From positions 1-64,000 of the forward strand of contig CAYGUV010000002.1 in assembly GCA_964353185.1 (NCBI GenBank): 64,000 bases of DNA, given 5' to 3'. The DNA comes from GCA-2708415 sp964353185. Lineage in GTDB: Bacteria; Pseudomonadota; Alphaproteobacteria; Micavibrionales; Micavibrionaceae. Shown here one piece after another: positions 43,585 through 52,321 of this stretch (position 1 is the stretch's first letter; each line of letters begins with the position of its first letter). The notes under the pieces were generated by a model. That model saw only the letters and a program-made list of their open reading frames with translations. It made no database searches and had not been told where the DNA came from. The position numbers were made by a program, and so were the translations under genes.

Positions 43585-43953
43585 TTGGAAGAATTTATAA
43601 AAACATTTTGGCAAGGGGTACAATGTCGATGCCCAAAATGTCATGAAGGGAAATTGTACCCTTCACGATTTAACTTAATCTTGAAAAAACAATGTGATTC
43701 TTGCGGTTTAGATTTATCTAAGAACGATAGTGCTGATGGTCCTGCGGTATTTCTTATTTTTTTATTAGGGACGGTTATTGTTCCTTTAGCGCTTTGGTTT
43801 GATGCGCTTTTTTCTCCCGCTTTATACGTGCATGCTGTGTTATGGGCTGTAGTCTTATTAATTTTGACAGTGGGTCTCTTAAAACCGCTCAAGTCTTATA
43901 TTATTTTTTTGCAATATAAATATACACCCAATAGTTGGGAAGATCCTTCATGA
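43585..43953 (+). CDS. DUF983 zinc-ribbon membrane protein
   Basis: 122 residues. Two CxxC-type pairs (CRCPKC near 14-19 and CDSCG near 35-39) form a zinc ribbon, followed by two membrane helices (about 52-75 and 80-103). DUF983 genes commonly accompany ctaE and surf1, so an assembly role is likely but unproven. No early ATG exists; TTG at 43585 is the apparent start. The stop overlaps the surf1 ATG (ATGA). Confidence 0.8.
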   Translation: MEEFIKTFWQGVQCRCPKCHEGKLYPSRFNLILKKQCDSCGLDLSKNDSADGPAVFLIFLLGTVIVPLALWFDALFSPALYVHAVLWAVVLLILTVGLLKPLKSYIIFLQYKYTPNSWEDPS

Positions 43954-44642
43954 AAAAAATTATTACGATTATTATTATAATTGGAGCCGTTCTGACATTG
44001 TCATTTTTAGGCACATGGCAAGTTCAGCGCCTTAATTGGAAAAAAGGGATTATCGCAGATTTGGAAGTAGAATATCAAAAGGACCCAACACAAAATACAT
44101 ATGATTATGAAACACTTAAAGAATTGGAAAACGAAGAAGTGCCTATTTTATTTGGCAGTATCCGTGGCAGATTTTTAATCGATAAAGAAATTTTCTTAAA
44201 ACCCAAGACATATGAAGGCAAAGTTGGTGCGCACGTTATTCAACCTTTTAAACTTATTGATAAAGGCACTGTTTTAGTCAATCGTGGATGGATTGCAAAT
44301 GAAGATATTGAGGCTTATGAGAATAGAAACGCAAACCTTCAAATAATTACAGGAATTTTCCGCAAGCCTGATTGGAATAAATTCACTTCGAATAACCGAC
44401 CTGACTTAGAAATTTGGACAAAACCAGATATCGTAGAAATAGCCACGCACTTCAAAGTACAAGATATCGTACCCGTTATGCTTTATGCGAGCACTATTAA
44501 AAATAATGAAAGCTTAGTCATGCAAGATGATCGATGGTATCCACGAAACAAGCATCTACAATACGCTATATTTTGGTATGGAATGATTATTGTTTTGTTG
44601 ATATTACTGGTTACAGCAGTAAAGCCAAATAAATTCCGTTAA
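43950..44642 (+). CDS. surf1: SURF1-family oxidase assembly factor
   Basis: 230 residues from ATG 43950, which overlaps the DUF983 stop; an upstream in-frame TTG is not needed. Two membrane helices, one at each end (about 5-22 and 207-226), enclose a periplasmic domain, the SURF1 topology. GTWQVQRLNWKKGI at the start, VLVNRGWI in the middle and NKHLQYAIFWYGM before the last helix are family blocks. It helps insert heme A into subunit I. Last gene of the cox cluster. Confidence 0.92.
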   Translation: MKKIITIIIIIGAVLTLSFLGTWQVQRLNWKKGIIADLEVEYQKDPTQNTYDYETLKELENEEVPILFGSIRGRFLIDKEIFLKPKTYEGKVGAHVIQPFKLIDKGTVLVNRGWIANEDIEAYENRNANLQIITGIFRKPDWNKFTSNNRPDLEIWTKPDIVEIATHFKVQDIVPVMLYASTIKNNESLVMQDDRWYPRNKHLQYAIFWYGMIIVLLILLVTAVKPNKFR

Positions 44643-44693
44643 AATTTAGGATAAATATAATCCGTAATTTCAAATTATGCTATCTATAATAAT

Positions 44694-46181
44694 TTAGTTG
44701 AATTTAGTTTTATCAACTGTGTTGCTAGCCACACGCGTTCCATCTAACTTTGCAATGAATTGCTGATGAACTTTACGCATGGCGGTTTGGAAATTTTTCT
44801 TTTCAGTGCCTTCCAGTTCTTGGCCTGTTGGCAAATCTACTGATCGGGGATTTACCTGTCGGCCATCTTTGTGCACTTCGTAATGCAAATGCGGTCCAGT
44901 TGAACGTCCTGTCGTACCAACATAACCAATAACATCCCCTTGTTTAACGCGGGCACCATTTGCAACTTTGATCTTACTCATATGAGCGTAAGCCGTTTTT
45001 AATTTTGAATTATGACGGATTTTGACATACTTACCGTATCCGCCAACCCAACCTGCTTTTTCAATGACGCCATCACCAGCGGCATAAATAGGCGTTCCCG
45101 TGCTAGCGGCGAAATCAACGCCTTTATGCATTTTGTTATATCCCAAAACAGGGTGACGACGCATACCAAAACCAGAAGACATACGGGCACCATCAATAGG
45201 AGTTTTCATCAAGGTACGCTTAATGCTGATACCGTCGGGTTTAAAATAATCAACACGACCATCTGCCATTGCAAATCGGTATAGAGGAATATCTTTCTGA
45301 CTGGTGACAAGGCGTGCATATAAAATGTTACCATATTTTGCTATATGGCCATTTTCTGTTTCGTAACTTTCATACATTACTTCTAATACATCATCAGGAC
45401 GGATATCGCGTTGAAAATCGGTATTCCATGAATAAATACGAATTGCTTCCGCCACAATTGCATCTGGGATACCCGCTTTACTAGCAGAACCATAAAGAGA
45501 AACTTCAACTTTTGCTTGTTTAGCGTGAATAACTTTTTCTACTTTTTTCTCATCAATATTTGATTGAAAACCATCATCAGCGCGCGCAACAATTAATGTT
45601 TTAATCGGATCCAAATCATATTTCATTTCTTTGAAGATAAGCGTGTCTTGTTGTCTATCTTGTTCAAAGTTCATAACAATTTTCTGCCCTACCTTTATTT
45701 TACGAGGGTCATAATGCTCTTTCATGGCTTTAATGATTTTTGATGCTTGGGCTGAAGGCACACCTTCGCGTTCCATTACCAAACCAAGGGAGTCGCCTGA
45801 CTCAATAGTAATCTCACGATTTAAAGGTTGTTGTGTCGGGATCTTTCCCAATATTGCAGAAGCTAAATTGAAACTTTTATTAATATTTGCTCTTAATAAA
45901 TCTTCGCCAACAACGCCATTATCATATCCCGCAAATGGTTCAATATTAGCCACTTGCGCGCTGTATTGATCCAACATTGTTTGATTATAATTGGTGAATA
46001 CTGAAGCAGAGAATCCTGTAATGACAAAGAATAAAAACAAAGAAACATACCGCGCACGCAGCGTATTTTTCTTTGTGAAAAAATAGCGTTTCTTAACACC
46101 CAATTTCCAAGAGAAAAATCCCAAAATTATTTGGAACAAGAGTTTTGATTCAGTTGTGATTTTTAAAATTAAATTTTTCAT
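44694..46181 (-). CDS. Membrane-anchored M23 (LytM) murein endopeptidase
   Basis: 495 residues: a basic N-terminus, one membrane helix (about 47-66), a periplasmic region with a LysM-like/OapA-type part (about 118-170: TIESGDSLGLVMEREG) and a C-terminal M23 domain. Zinc ligands: H352 and D356 in MHKGVDF, H431 and H433 in GPHLHYE. This is the MepM-type layout; it would cleave peptidoglycan cross-links during cell growth. Complete catalytic set, so likely active. Its gene is a single unit, convergent with surf1. Confidence 0.92.
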   Translation of the reverse strand: MKNLILKITTESKLLFQIILGFFSWKLGVKKRYFFTKKNTLRARYVSLFLFFVITGFSASVFTNYNQTMLDQYSAQVANIEPFAGYDNGVVGEDLLRANINKSFNLASAILGKIPTQQPLNREITIESGDSLGLVMEREGVPSAQASKIIKAMKEHYDPRKIKVGQKIVMNFEQDRQQDTLIFKEMKYDLDPIKTLIVARADDGFQSNIDEKKVEKVIHAKQAKVEVSLYGSASKAGIPDAIVAEAIRIYSWNTDFQRDIRPDDVLEVMYESYETENGHIAKYGNILYARLVTSQKDIPLYRFAMADGRVDYFKPDGISIKRTLMKTPIDGARMSSGFGMRRHPVLGYNKMHKGVDFAASTGTPIYAAGDGVIEKAGWVGGYGKYVKIRHNSKLKTAYAHMSKIKVANGARVKQGDVIGYVGTTGRSTGPHLHYEVHKDGRQVNPRSVDLPTGQELEGTEKKNFQTAMRKVHQQFIAKLDGTRVASNTVDKTKFN

Positions 46182-46331
46182 TTTTTTTGCACACTAGATG
46201 ATTAAGAAAAATACGAATATGACGAGTGTCATATCTTTAGAATGTCATATAAATATTAACAAAATTAGTATTTTATCTTAGATTTTATCTATTCTTACGT
46301 CCTTTTATTGAATTACACTCAACATTCATAT

Positions 46332-46844
46332 TTAAACACCACATGCACTTGAAATAGCTTCATAAGCCTTAGATGATCCACTTAAACCAAAACTATCTGT
46401 TGTTTCTGTGCCACGTGATGATGTTCCTTTTACGACCATGGAAGACCCAGACTTAATAGCATTGGTGACCGCATTGTCAGCCGCAGAATCTGCAGTCCAT
46501 GCCGTATCCCCTTGGGTGAATAGATTGAAATTACGATCGTCAATTTTTACACTAACGCTGCTATCTGCTTTGTATGAATATCCAGTCATGTAGCTAAAAA
46601 CATTCTTTGTCCCTTCTGCAGGGCGATGAGTTATCAAAGCAAAAATGTCTCCACGCTTAGTATAATTTCCAACAGCTGTTTTGGGTTGTGATGTCATGTA
46701 GCAAACCTTATTACCATTTTCGGTAAAACTATATGCTGCCCAATCGCCATATGTCCCAATAAGAGTGGGGCTTGAAGCGTTAGAATATGTTGTAAAAGAG
46801 ACCACAAACAATAAGGCCAATGGCAGTTGATATAAAATTTTCAT
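46332..46844 (-). CDS. Invasion-associated locus B (IalB) family protein
   Basis: 170 residues with a signal peptide (to about 23) and a periplasmic domain. YGDWAAYSFTENGNKVCYM and the late Cys (SACGV) are the usual IalB features (paired cysteines). In Bartonella the founder is needed for erythrocyte entry, but the family is widespread in non-pathogenic alphaproteobacteria and its role is unknown. Here it is a solitary gene. The name does not imply virulence. Confidence 0.85.
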   Translation of the reverse strand: MKILYQLPLALLFVVSFTTYSNASSPTLIGTYGDWAAYSFTENGNKVCYMTSQPKTAVGNYTKRGDIFALITHRPAEGTKNVFSYMTGYSYKADSSVSVKIDDRNFNLFTQGDTAWTADSAADNAVTNAIKSGSSMVVKGTSSRGTETTDSFGLSGSSKAYEAISSACGV

Positions 46845-47017
46845 TCTGTACTTCCTGTAGCATTTTTATCATCGTATGATTTATTGCCTGATAATGGCAA
46901 ATTTAAGGTCATAAAGTGTAAGTTTTATAACAAGACACATTATTCCACAAAAAAATGAAAAATCATAAGTATTCTGTGGTTTTTTAAAGGTTATCCCCTA
47001 AGGTTTCAACCTTTAAT

Positions 47018-47554
47018 TTAGGCTTTTTGAGAGCGTTGTTTCCGGCGATGGGGGCGTGAAATTTGCGGCTCTTCAAATTCGGGTCCGCCTGCCCTGACCG
47101 GACGTTCTGCATAACGTCCCATACTTAATTGACGATCATACATTGTAATTGCCCCCGCAACGCCCACATTAATACAAAAATTCATTGGAATTTTGACGAT
47201 ATGCTCACATTTTTCGATCATGGCGGGTGATAAATCGCCCATTTCAGGGCCCATTACATATGCGGCACGTGTGGGATGACGAAAAGACGGTAATTCAATT
47301 GATTCTTCGGTCAATTCAACGCCAACAAGTTGGCATCCTTGCGGTAAATCCATTGTTTCTACGCTATCCCATACGTGAAAAGGAACGTGGTCAAACGCAC
47401 CAGATGTGTCGGATGCACGAACCTTATAAACATCTATTTCAGGGCGAATAACAAAGAAAAAGCTTGCCCCAAAGGCGTGTGCAGACCGAACTAAATTACC
47501 TAAATTGGCCTCTTTACTAATACCTTCAACACCAACTCCAAAATATCCACGCAT
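47018..47554 (-). CDS. SpoU/TrmH-type RNA methyltransferase
   Basis: 178 residues. The SPOUT motifs are present: NLGNLVRSAHAFGA (motif 1), YVMGPEMGDLS (motif 2) and IPMNFCINVGVAGAITMYDR (motif 3, with Cys where most members have Ser-Leu-Asn). It ends in a basic tail (RRKQRSQ). It should 2'-O-methylate a tRNA or rRNA ribose; the target cannot be named. It lies 24 bp after the aminotransferase gene on the same strand. Confidence 0.85.
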   Translation of the reverse strand: MRGYFGVGVEGISKEANLGNLVRSAHAFGASFFFVIRPEIDVYKVRASDTSGAFDHVPFHVWDSVETMDLPQGCQLVGVELTEESIELPSFRHPTRAAYVMGPEMGDLSPAMIEKCEHIVKIPMNFCINVGVAGAITMYDRQLSMGRYAERPVRAGGPEFEEPQISRPHRRKQRSQKA

Positions 47555-47577
47555 AATACTCTTCCTTTTTTGCCTTT

Positions 47578-48741
47578 TTATCGGCCTATGACTTTTTCAA
47601 GCCGCTTTAGCGCGTCTTTCAATTTTTCTTCAGAAACAGCAAAGCATAGCCGCGTCCAACCAATTGAAGTTTTACCAAAGGCACATCCTGGTGCGAGGCT
47701 TAAATCAGCCTTATCAATCAATTTTTTTGCAAAATCAAGGCAATTTTCTTCACTTTTCACCTTAAAATAAGCATAAAATGTTGATTCAGGCGCATAAAAC
47801 ACAATATCTGAGTGTTTTTTGAAGAAATTAATGATTAAATCTCGATTTTTTGACCAATTATTCATCTGATTTTGAATAAAAGCTTCGCCATCACGTAGTG
47901 CTGCGATGCCGCCAAACTGTGCAAATGTGTTAGGCCCCATATTATCGTATAGCGCAATATCACGAATAACGTTTTCTGAAAAAATAGGCCCCGTAAGCCA
48001 GCCAAGGCGCCAGCCTGTCATTGCCCAGCTTTTTGAAAAACTATTAATCGTAAAGACCTTATCATTAGGATGTGTAAATTGATTAAAGCTTGGGGCGTAT
48101 GTTTTCCCGTAAACAGAGCGATTGTATACTTCATCTGAAACAATCCATATGTTTTTTGCCCGTGCAAATTCTAAGATTTTGATCATATCGTCTTTATTTA
48201 AAACCCATCCTGTTGGATTTGATGGTGTAACAATCAAAATAGCCTTCGTTTTATCGGTAACCGCACCGAATAGCTTCTCCAAATCAAAAAACCAGCCTGT
48301 GTTTGGATTAGATTCAAGAGGAACTTGGATAGTTGTTGCTTGCGCCAAGTGGACAGCGCCTAGTAAATTCTTCCAAATTGGTGTCACGGCAACGACTTCA
48401 TCCCCCCCTTCTAGAACCGAGCTTAGCGCTAAATGCATTGCCGTAGTGCCCGAACCTGTTACAAAAATTTGATCCAAACCAATATTAGCATTAAAAATAC
48501 GCTTATAATATTCTGATATCTCTTTACGCAAAGCAGGTTGCCCCAATACAGGGCCATAAAAGGTTTTGCCTTCAACCATCGCTTTATTAGCGGCTTCTAT
48601 GACAAAATTAGGTGTAGGGTCTGATCCTTCACCTTGACCAAGTGATAGGACATTTTCTTTGCGCCAACCATAACGAAGGATTTCCGCCCCTGGGTTGTCG
48701 GGCATATTATGAACAATCTTCTTAAAATGTTTTTGTGGCAT
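47578..48741 (-). CDS. PLP-dependent class I/II aminotransferase
   Basis: 387 residues of aspartate/aromatic-aminotransferase fold type I. PLP lysine in NSFSKSWAMTGWRLGW, the SNPTG motif (VTPSNPTGWVLN) and SDEVYNRS. Substrate pair is not evident. It precedes the RNA methyltransferase gene closely. Confidence 0.9.
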   Translation of the reverse strand: MPQKHFKKIVHNMPDNPGAEILRYGWRKENVLSLGQGEGSDPTPNFVIEAANKAMVEGKTFYGPVLGQPALRKEISEYYKRIFNANIGLDQIFVTGSGTTAMHLALSSVLEGGDEVVAVTPIWKNLLGAVHLAQATTIQVPLESNPNTGWFFDLEKLFGAVTDKTKAILIVTPSNPTGWVLNKDDMIKILEFARAKNIWIVSDEVYNRSVYGKTYAPSFNQFTHPNDKVFTINSFSKSWAMTGWRLGWLTGPIFSENVIRDIALYDNMGPNTFAQFGGIAALRDGEAFIQNQMNNWSKNRDLIINFFKKHSDIVFYAPESTFYAYFKVKSEENCLDFAKKLIDKADLSLAPGCAFGKTSIGWTRLCFAVSEEKLKDALKRLEKVIGR

Positions 48742-48874
48742 AAATATTCTTATATACTGTGAAGAGTTATTGTAAAATCTAAAAAACGTTTTTCTTTAAA
48801 AATTGTAACGTTTTGCCCAAAAAACCGAATCTTATTTTACTTAAAAAAACCTAACAATTAACGGAGATGTAACA

Positions 48875-49336
48875 ATGAAAACGCTACTTACAATTATAGC
48901 ACTAGCACTTATGGCACTCATGCCCGCTGCTTTCGCAGATGATCATGGTATGATGGATAAAATGGAAAAAACAAACGCAAAAGTAAATGCAGTTGTTTTT
49001 TATTCTGACACTTGCGGGTCATGTAAAATTTTAGAGCCAAAGATGAAAGAAGCAATGGGCGTCATAAATATAGATCGCGTCAATGTCGTAAAACTAGACT
49101 TTAGCAACAGCGAAACAATTGAAAATAGTAAAATAAAGGCCGCAGAAAATGGGATTGATTCAACTTTACTAGCCTACGGCACAAAAACAGGATTTGTTAT
49201 TTTGGTTGATGACGCAGGAAACGAAATTACAAAATTAACTAAAGATGACAGCTCAGCAGATATTGCTACTAAGATTACAGCAGCGGCACTAAAAGTTTCT
49301 GAAACGTCAATGGACAAAATGAATAAAGACGCTTAA
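48875..49336 (+). CDS. Periplasmic thioredoxin-like protein
   Basis: 153 residues: signal peptide (ends AFADD), then a thioredoxin-like domain with a CGSC active site (FYSDTCGSCKILEPKM). Otherwise short of the usual helix 2 features. Directly upstream of a DsbD-like reductase and a secreted redoxin, all on one strand with 37-40 bp gaps, so probably an electron-transfer trio in the periplasm. Related in arrangement to Scs (suppressor of copper sensitivity) systems. Confidence 0.8.
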   Translation: MKTLLTIIALALMALMPAAFADDHGMMDKMEKTNAKVNAVVFYSDTCGSCKILEPKMKEAMGVINIDRVNVVKLDFSNSETIENSKIKAAENGIDSTLLAYGTKTGFVILVDDAGNEITKLTKDDSSADIATKITAAALKVSETSMDKMNKDA

Positions 49337-49373
49337 TTTTATCGAACATATAACAAAATGGGAATACCAACTT

Positions 49374-51503
49374 ATGACGAAACGTACTTTTAAATTCTTT
49401 TTCTTTCTAATAGCGTTTTTAATAGTTGGTTTTCCCCACTTATCAAAAGCAGAGGTTCCTACAAATGAGCCTGATCAGTACGTCGTTGCGCGCCTATTAG
49501 CGGATAACACGCAAGTTAAAGGAGGTGAGACAGTTCGTATTGGGTTAGAACAAATTATTTATCCGAAATGGCATACATATTGGATTAATCCTGGCGATTC
49601 AGGCTTGGCTACTTCGATTACATGGGATTTACCTGAAGGCTTCTCAGTTTCTGAATTAGAATGGCCAACACCGCAAAAAATTCCTTTTGGCCCGCTCACA
49701 AATTATGGTTATGAGGGGAGCGTTACTCTCCTACAAAACCTCACTATTCCAGATAATATTGGGGATATGCCATACGAGCTTTCGGCGCGTGTAGATTTGC
49801 TTGTGTGTCATGATATTTGCATCCCCGAAAGCCACAATGTGTCGATTATTTTGAACGGGACAAACCCGTCTGAGCCACAAAGAATTTTAAAAGCCCAAGC
49901 AGCTTTACCAAAAACATTGAATATTCAAACAGGTTTTTACCAAGCAGAAAATAATCTAATTCTCGATTTTCAATCCAACCTCTTGTCAGAAAACACTGTT
50001 AAGTCTATAATTCTCCTCCCTGAAAATTGGGGTTTAGTTAATAATACAGCGCAGGCTAATATTACCGATACCGATACAGGCTTTATTATATCACAAACAA
50101 TTGGTGAGAGAGATTTAAACGAAATTGAAAATTATGGTGTGATTGTCTCAGTTGAAAAAAACGATAAAACAAAAGAAATTTTTCGTGTTGAGGCAAATCA
50201 AATATCAAATCCTACTCTGGCTCAATCAAATGACACCATGGGTAATGATAATTCAGGATTCAGTGCTTTTGTAAAAGCAATTTTATTTGCGCTTTTTGGC
50301 GGTATAATTTTAAATTTAATGCCTTGTGTATTCCCTGTTTTATCAATGAAGGCCCTAAGCCTTGTAAATCTTCACAAAGAAGAAGAAAAAACGGCGAGTA
50401 AACATGGAATCGCCTACACATCAGGTATCTTAATTACCTTTGGCATTATTGGCGGTGTTTTATTAATACTAAAAGCGGGCGGCGCACAAATTGGATGGGG
50501 TTTTCAATTGCAAAGTCCCATTATAATAATGGCTTTGGCTTATCTGGTGTTCATTATTGGCTTAAATCTTTCTGGGTTTTTTGAATTCTCAAATAAGCTT
50601 TCTGGTATTGGACAAAAAAAGACACAAGAAGAAGGCGCAAAAGGTGCGTTTTTCACAGGCGTATTGGCCACATTGGTCGCGACCCCGTGCACTGCCCCAT
50701 TTATGGGCGTAGCGTTAGGGTACGCCTTAACCCAGCCAGCCATTATTGCAATGAGCGTGTTTTTAGCTTTAGGTTTTGGTCTTGCTTTGCCTTATCTTAT
50801 TTTATGTTTTATCCCTGCGTTACGCTCTAAGTTGCCTAAGCCTGGCGCATGGATGGATACCTTTAAACAGCTTCTCTCCTTCCCATTATTCCTAACAGCA
50901 GTTTGGTTAATATGGGTGCTGGCCCGCCAAGGTGGCGAAATGGCTGTACTTATATCTTTATTGGGTATGGTCGCAATTGCTTTTGCTTTATGGCTAGGAA
51001 AGCACCTTCCTAAGGGCGGTATAATAAAAATAATCACATTGGGCACGCTCATTCTTTCTCTTTTATTTACGGCTAGCACTTTTATTACTGTTAAGGCCCT
51101 TAAAACTTCTCCACAAACAACTAGTAACGCTGATGTTCAAAACTGGGAAATTTTTTCTGAAAAAAAATTAAAAGAAGTATTACAAACTAATCAGCCTGTA
51201 TTTATCAACATGACAGCAGCATGGTGCATAACATGCCAAGTAAATGACCGTATCGCAATAAAAACGGAGAAGACGAGGGCGCTTTTCGAGCAAGAAAACG
51301 TATTTTACATGAAAGGAGATTGGACGAATAAAGATCCAGAAATTACAAAATATTTGAACCAATTTGACCGTCAAGGCGTTCCTTTGTATGTCTTCTATCC
51401 TGCCCCTGATGAGACTTCAGGAAAACGACAAGAACCAATAATATTACCGCAGATTTTAACAAATAAAATAGTTGAAAATGCTGTAACCAAATATAAATTA
51501 TAA
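49374..51503 (+). CDS. DsbD/ScsB-type thiol:disulfide reductase
   Basis: 709 residues in three parts: signal peptide and periplasmic alpha domain with a VCHDICIPE cysteine pair; a membrane domain of about eight helices with cysteines in LNLMPCVFPVLS and ATPCTAPFMG, the redox pair of DsbD; and a C-terminal thioredoxin domain with WCITCQ. It carries electrons from cytoplasmic thioredoxin across the membrane. The long N-terminal domain is closer to ScsB than to E. coli DsbD. Partners are the neighbouring CGSC thioredoxin and redoxin. Confidence 0.9.
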   Translation: MTKRTFKFFFFLIAFLIVGFPHLSKAEVPTNEPDQYVVARLLADNTQVKGGETVRIGLEQIIYPKWHTYWINPGDSGLATSITWDLPEGFSVSELEWPTPQKIPFGPLTNYGYEGSVTLLQNLTIPDNIGDMPYELSARVDLLVCHDICIPESHNVSIILNGTNPSEPQRILKAQAALPKTLNIQTGFYQAENNLILDFQSNLLSENTVKSIILLPENWGLVNNTAQANITDTDTGFIISQTIGERDLNEIENYGVIVSVEKNDKTKEIFRVEANQISNPTLAQSNDTMGNDNSGFSAFVKAILFALFGGIILNLMPCVFPVLSMKALSLVNLHKEEEKTASKHGIAYTSGILITFGIIGGVLLILKAGGAQIGWGFQLQSPIIIMALAYLVFIIGLNLSGFFEFSNKLSGIGQKKTQEEGAKGAFFTGVLATLVATPCTAPFMGVALGYALTQPAIIAMSVFLALGFGLALPYLILCFIPALRSKLPKPGAWMDTFKQLLSFPLFLTAVWLIWVLARQGGEMAVLISLLGMVAIAFALWLGKHLPKGGIIKIITLGTLILSLLFTASTFITVKALKTSPQTTSNADVQNWEIFSEKKLKEVLQTNQPVFINMTAAWCITCQVNDRIAIKTEKTRALFEQENVFYMKGDWTNKDPEITKYLNQFDRQGVPLYVFYPAPDETSGKRQEPIILPQILTNKIVENAVTKYKL

Positions 51504-51540
51504 CCGAATTATAAATAGTAACTTTAAAAAGGAAAAAGAA

Positions 51541-52158
51541 ATGAAATTTAAAATCTTAACATTTGCAGCCATTGCAGCCATGGTGGGCTTTGCTCCATTT
51601 GCATCAAACGCATACGCAGCCCCTGTTGTTGGAGAACCTGCACCAGAATTTACAGCCACTGACACCAATGGCGTTGAACATAACCTAAGCGATTTTAAAG
51701 GAAAAAATATTGTCTTGGAATGGTCAAACCACGAATGTCCTTTTGTCATAAAACATTATGAATCAGGCAACATGCAAAAGATACAAGCAGCAGCGACAGA
51801 AGATGATGTTGTATGGCTTACGATAGTGTCCTCTGCCGAAGGTAAACAAGGCGCCGTATCAGCAGATGAAGCCAACAAAATTATGGAAGAATCAGGTGCA
51901 AAATCCACAGCCCGTATTTTAGACCCATCAGGTGAGATTGGTAAATTGTATGATGCCAAAACAACGCCACATATGTTTGTAATCGATAAAGAGGGTATTT
52001 TGGTCTATGCAGGTGCCATTGATAGCGATTCAAGCTTTAAACAATCTTCTATTGAGGGTGCCACTAACTATGTGACGGCCGCTTTGGAGAGTCTTAGCAA
52101 TGGCGAAGAAATTGAAGTTGCAAGCACGCAACCATATGGATGTTCTGTCAAATATTAG
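51541..52158 (+). CDS. Secreted redoxin (AhpC/TSA-like)
   Basis: 205 residues with a signal peptide (ends AYAAP). Redoxin fold, with NHECPFVIKHYESGN as the reactive-Cys segment (a single cysteine CPF-type), TTPHMFVID cis-proline block, and a C-terminal Cys (PYGCSVKY) that could act as resolving cysteine. AAAAGGAAAAAG precedes the ATG. It ends the periplasmic thiol trio and is followed by a strong terminator. Likely peroxide or disulfide reduction. Confidence 0.85.
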   Translation: MKFKILTFAAIAAMVGFAPFASNAYAAPVVGEPAPEFTATDTNGVEHNLSDFKGKNIVLEWSNHECPFVIKHYESGNMQKIQAAATEDDVVWLTIVSSAEGKQGAVSADEANKIMEESGAKSTARILDPSGEIGKLYDAKTTPHMFVIDKEGILVYAGAIDSDSSFKQSSIEGATNYVTAALESLSNGEEIEVASTQPYGCSVKY

Positions 52159-52182
52159 ACAGAAATCTCTATAATATTATTG

Positions 52183-52213
52183 AAAGGCTGCTTTCCCCCA
52201 AAGCGGCCTTTTT
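52183..52213 (+). terminator. Intrinsic terminator of the redoxin operon
   Basis: Eleven-pair stem AAGGCTGCTTT 52184-52194 / AAAGCGGCCTT 52200-52210 (one T-G), C5 loop, then TTTTTC. Confidence 0.85.
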
Positions 52214-52321
52214 CTTTATAATAAAGATTTTAAAAAAATTTTCCTTTTTCATATCATGCCGCAGGTAAATCAGATATAATCGTTATTGTGATTCATTCGA
52301 TCATTCTTATATATAAAAAAT

